Assembly: GCA_934045905.1 (NCBI GenBank)
Contig: OW203763.1
Span: 20,280,948 to 20,344,947 of the forward strand
DNA: 64,000 nucleotides
Origin: Leuctra nigra
Taxonomy: Eukaryota; Arthropoda; Insecta; Plecoptera; Leuctridae
Reading direction: 5' to 3'
How positions within the stretch are numbered: position 1 is the stretch's first letter; the number at the start of each line of letters is the position of its first letter. A program made the translations under genes and the position numbers. A model generated the notes under the pieces. That model was given only the letters and a program-made list of their open reading frames with translations, ran no database searches and was not told the origin of the DNA. Shown piece after piece: positions 62,520 to 64,000 of the stretch.

Positions 62520-64000
62520 CTGGAACACAAGGGAAGTGTTGGTACAGCCACGCGACACTGATAGCTGCGATACTTGTCGGCCTCGTCAACGCGTCGGATC
62601 AGCAGCTCGCCACTCGGTATCATGTGATATTTACCGTCTGGAACACAAGGGAAGTGTTGGTACAGCCACGCGACACTGATAGCTGCGATACTTGTCGGCC
62701 TCGTCAACGCGTCGGATCAGCAGCTCGCCACTCGGTATCATGTGATATTTACCGTCTGGAACACAAGGGAAGTGTTGGTACAGCCACGCGACACTGATAG
62801 CTGCGATACTTGTCGGCCTCGTCAACGCGTCGGATCAGCAGCTCGCCCCTCGGTATCATGTGATATTTACCGTCTGGAACACAAGGGAAGTGTTGGTACA
62901 GCCATGCGGCACTGATAGCTCCGATACTTGTCGGCCTCGTCGACGCGTCGGATCAGCAGCTCGCCACTCGGTATCATGTGATATTTACCGTCTGGAACAC
63001 AAGGGAAGTGTTGGTACAGCCACGCGACACTGATAGCTACGATACTTGTCGGCCTCGTCAACGCGTCGGATCAGCAGCTCGCCACTCGGTATCATGTGAT
63101 ATTTACCGTCTGGAACACAAGGGAAGTGTTGGTACAGCCACGCGACACTGATAGCTGCGATACTTGTCGGCCTCGTCAACGCGTCGGATCAGCAGCTCGC
63201 CACTCGGTATCATGTGATATTTACCGTCTGGAACACAAGGGAAGTGTTGGTACAGCCACGCGACACTGATAGCTGCGATACTTGTCGGCCTCGTCAACGC
63301 GTCGGATCAGCAGCTCGCCCCTCGGTATCATGTGATATTTACCGTCTGGAACACAAGGGAAGTGTTGGTACAGCCATGCGGCACTGATAGCTCCGATACT
63401 TGTCGGCCTCGTCGACGCGTCGGATCAGCAGCTCGCCACTCGGTATCATGTGATATTTACCGTCTGGAACACAAGGGAAGTGTTGGTACAGCCACGCGAC
63501 ACTGATAGCTACGATACTTGTCGGCCTCGTCAACGCGTCGGATCAGCAGCTCGCCACTCGGTATCATGTGATATTTACCGTCTGGAACACAAGGGAAGTG
63601 TTGGTACAGCCACGCGACACTGATAGCTCCGATACTTGTCGGCCTCGTCAACGCGTCGGATCAGCAGCTCGCCACTCGGTATCATGTGATATTTACCGTC
63701 TGGAACACAAGGGAAGTTTTGGTACAGCCACGCGACACTGATAGCTCCGATACTTGTCGGCCTCGTCGACGCGTCGGATCAGCAGCTCGCCACTCGGTAT
63801 CATGTGATATTTACCGTCTGGAACACAAGGGAAGTGTTGGTACAGCCACGCGACACTGATAGCTCCGATACTTGTCGGCCTCGTCAACGCGTCGGATCAG
63901 CAGCTCGCCACTCGGTATCATGTGATATTTACCGTCTGGAACACAAGGGAAGTTTTAGTACAGCCACGCGACACTGATAGCTGCGATACTTGTCGGCCTC
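62433..64000 (-). repeat. Acceptor-side 118-bp array of the Ig2 exon (13 or more copies, open at window edge)
   Basis: Each unit holds intron end, acceptor TTGTGTTCCAG and the first 87 or so coding bases (DGKYHMIPSGELL to YQCR), then returns to intron sequence GTGGCTGTACC. Variants repeat with a period of four units (472 bp): for example the AGT-to-AGG change at 62846 and again at 63318. Unit length is one base over a multiple of three. No outer copy has the rest of the exon. The array continues past position 64000. Confidence 0.95.

Overview
The window is eukaryotic and almost certainly from an insect. It is AT-rich, intron-rich, full of short inverted-repeat transposons, and occupied end to end by one gene on the minus strand. 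A hemipteran is my guess, but nothing here fixes the order. The gene is a Dscam family cell-adhesion receptor, and I read it as the Dscam2 orthologue. Three things support this: the Ig/FN3 order; two alternative Ig7 exons of identical length, the known hallmark of fly Dscam2; and Dscam2-like tail motifs (AQREQYYA, EDISPYATF, EYSKIR).

I joined 26 coding exons, running from the second half of Ig2 (about 62.5 kb) to a stop codon at 1412. All are on the minus strand. Every boundary has a usable splice signal and compatible phase, and with one Ig7 exon the sum is 5,063 nt, an uninterrupted 1,687-residue reading frame. Order from high to low coordinates: Ig2 (C half), Ig3, Ig4, Ig5, Ig6, Ig7 (A or B), Ig8, Ig9, FN1-FN4, Ig10, FN5-FN6, one transmembrane helix and a cytoplasmic tail of about 240 residues. 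The signal peptide, Ig1 and the first half of Ig2 lie beyond position 64000. Several exons were missed as simple ORFs because they are short (Ig3 N half, the Gly/Pro/Ser tail exon, the last exon).

The striking feature is that at least six exon-intron junctions of this gene sit inside tandem arrays whose repeat unit contains the splice site itself plus adjoining exon and intron sequence. Four arrays multiply acceptors: Ig2 (118 bp, 13 or more copies), Ig6 (37 bp, 87 extra copies), Ig10 (151/132 bp) and FN6 (156/171 bp). Two multiply donors: Ig9 (35 bp, about 26 copies) and a cytoplasmic exon (about 100 bp). The 37-bp array is exactly 87 x 37 = 3,219 bp, has no stop in any minus frame, and is in frame with the Ig6 exon from its outermost acceptor. 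I do not know of a description of such splice-junction arrays recurring within one gene.

The introns also hold a LINE reverse-transcriptase fragment (about 46-48.2 kb), mariner-like, hAT-like and TTAA-flanked inverted-repeat elements, a foldback element carrying broken THAP zinc-finger pieces, three tRNA-like SINE heads, and a hammerhead-ribozyme-like core inside one TTAA element. Strong RNA hairpins lie just downstream of two 5' splice sites, one of them in the 134-nt intron separating the two Ig7 alternatives.
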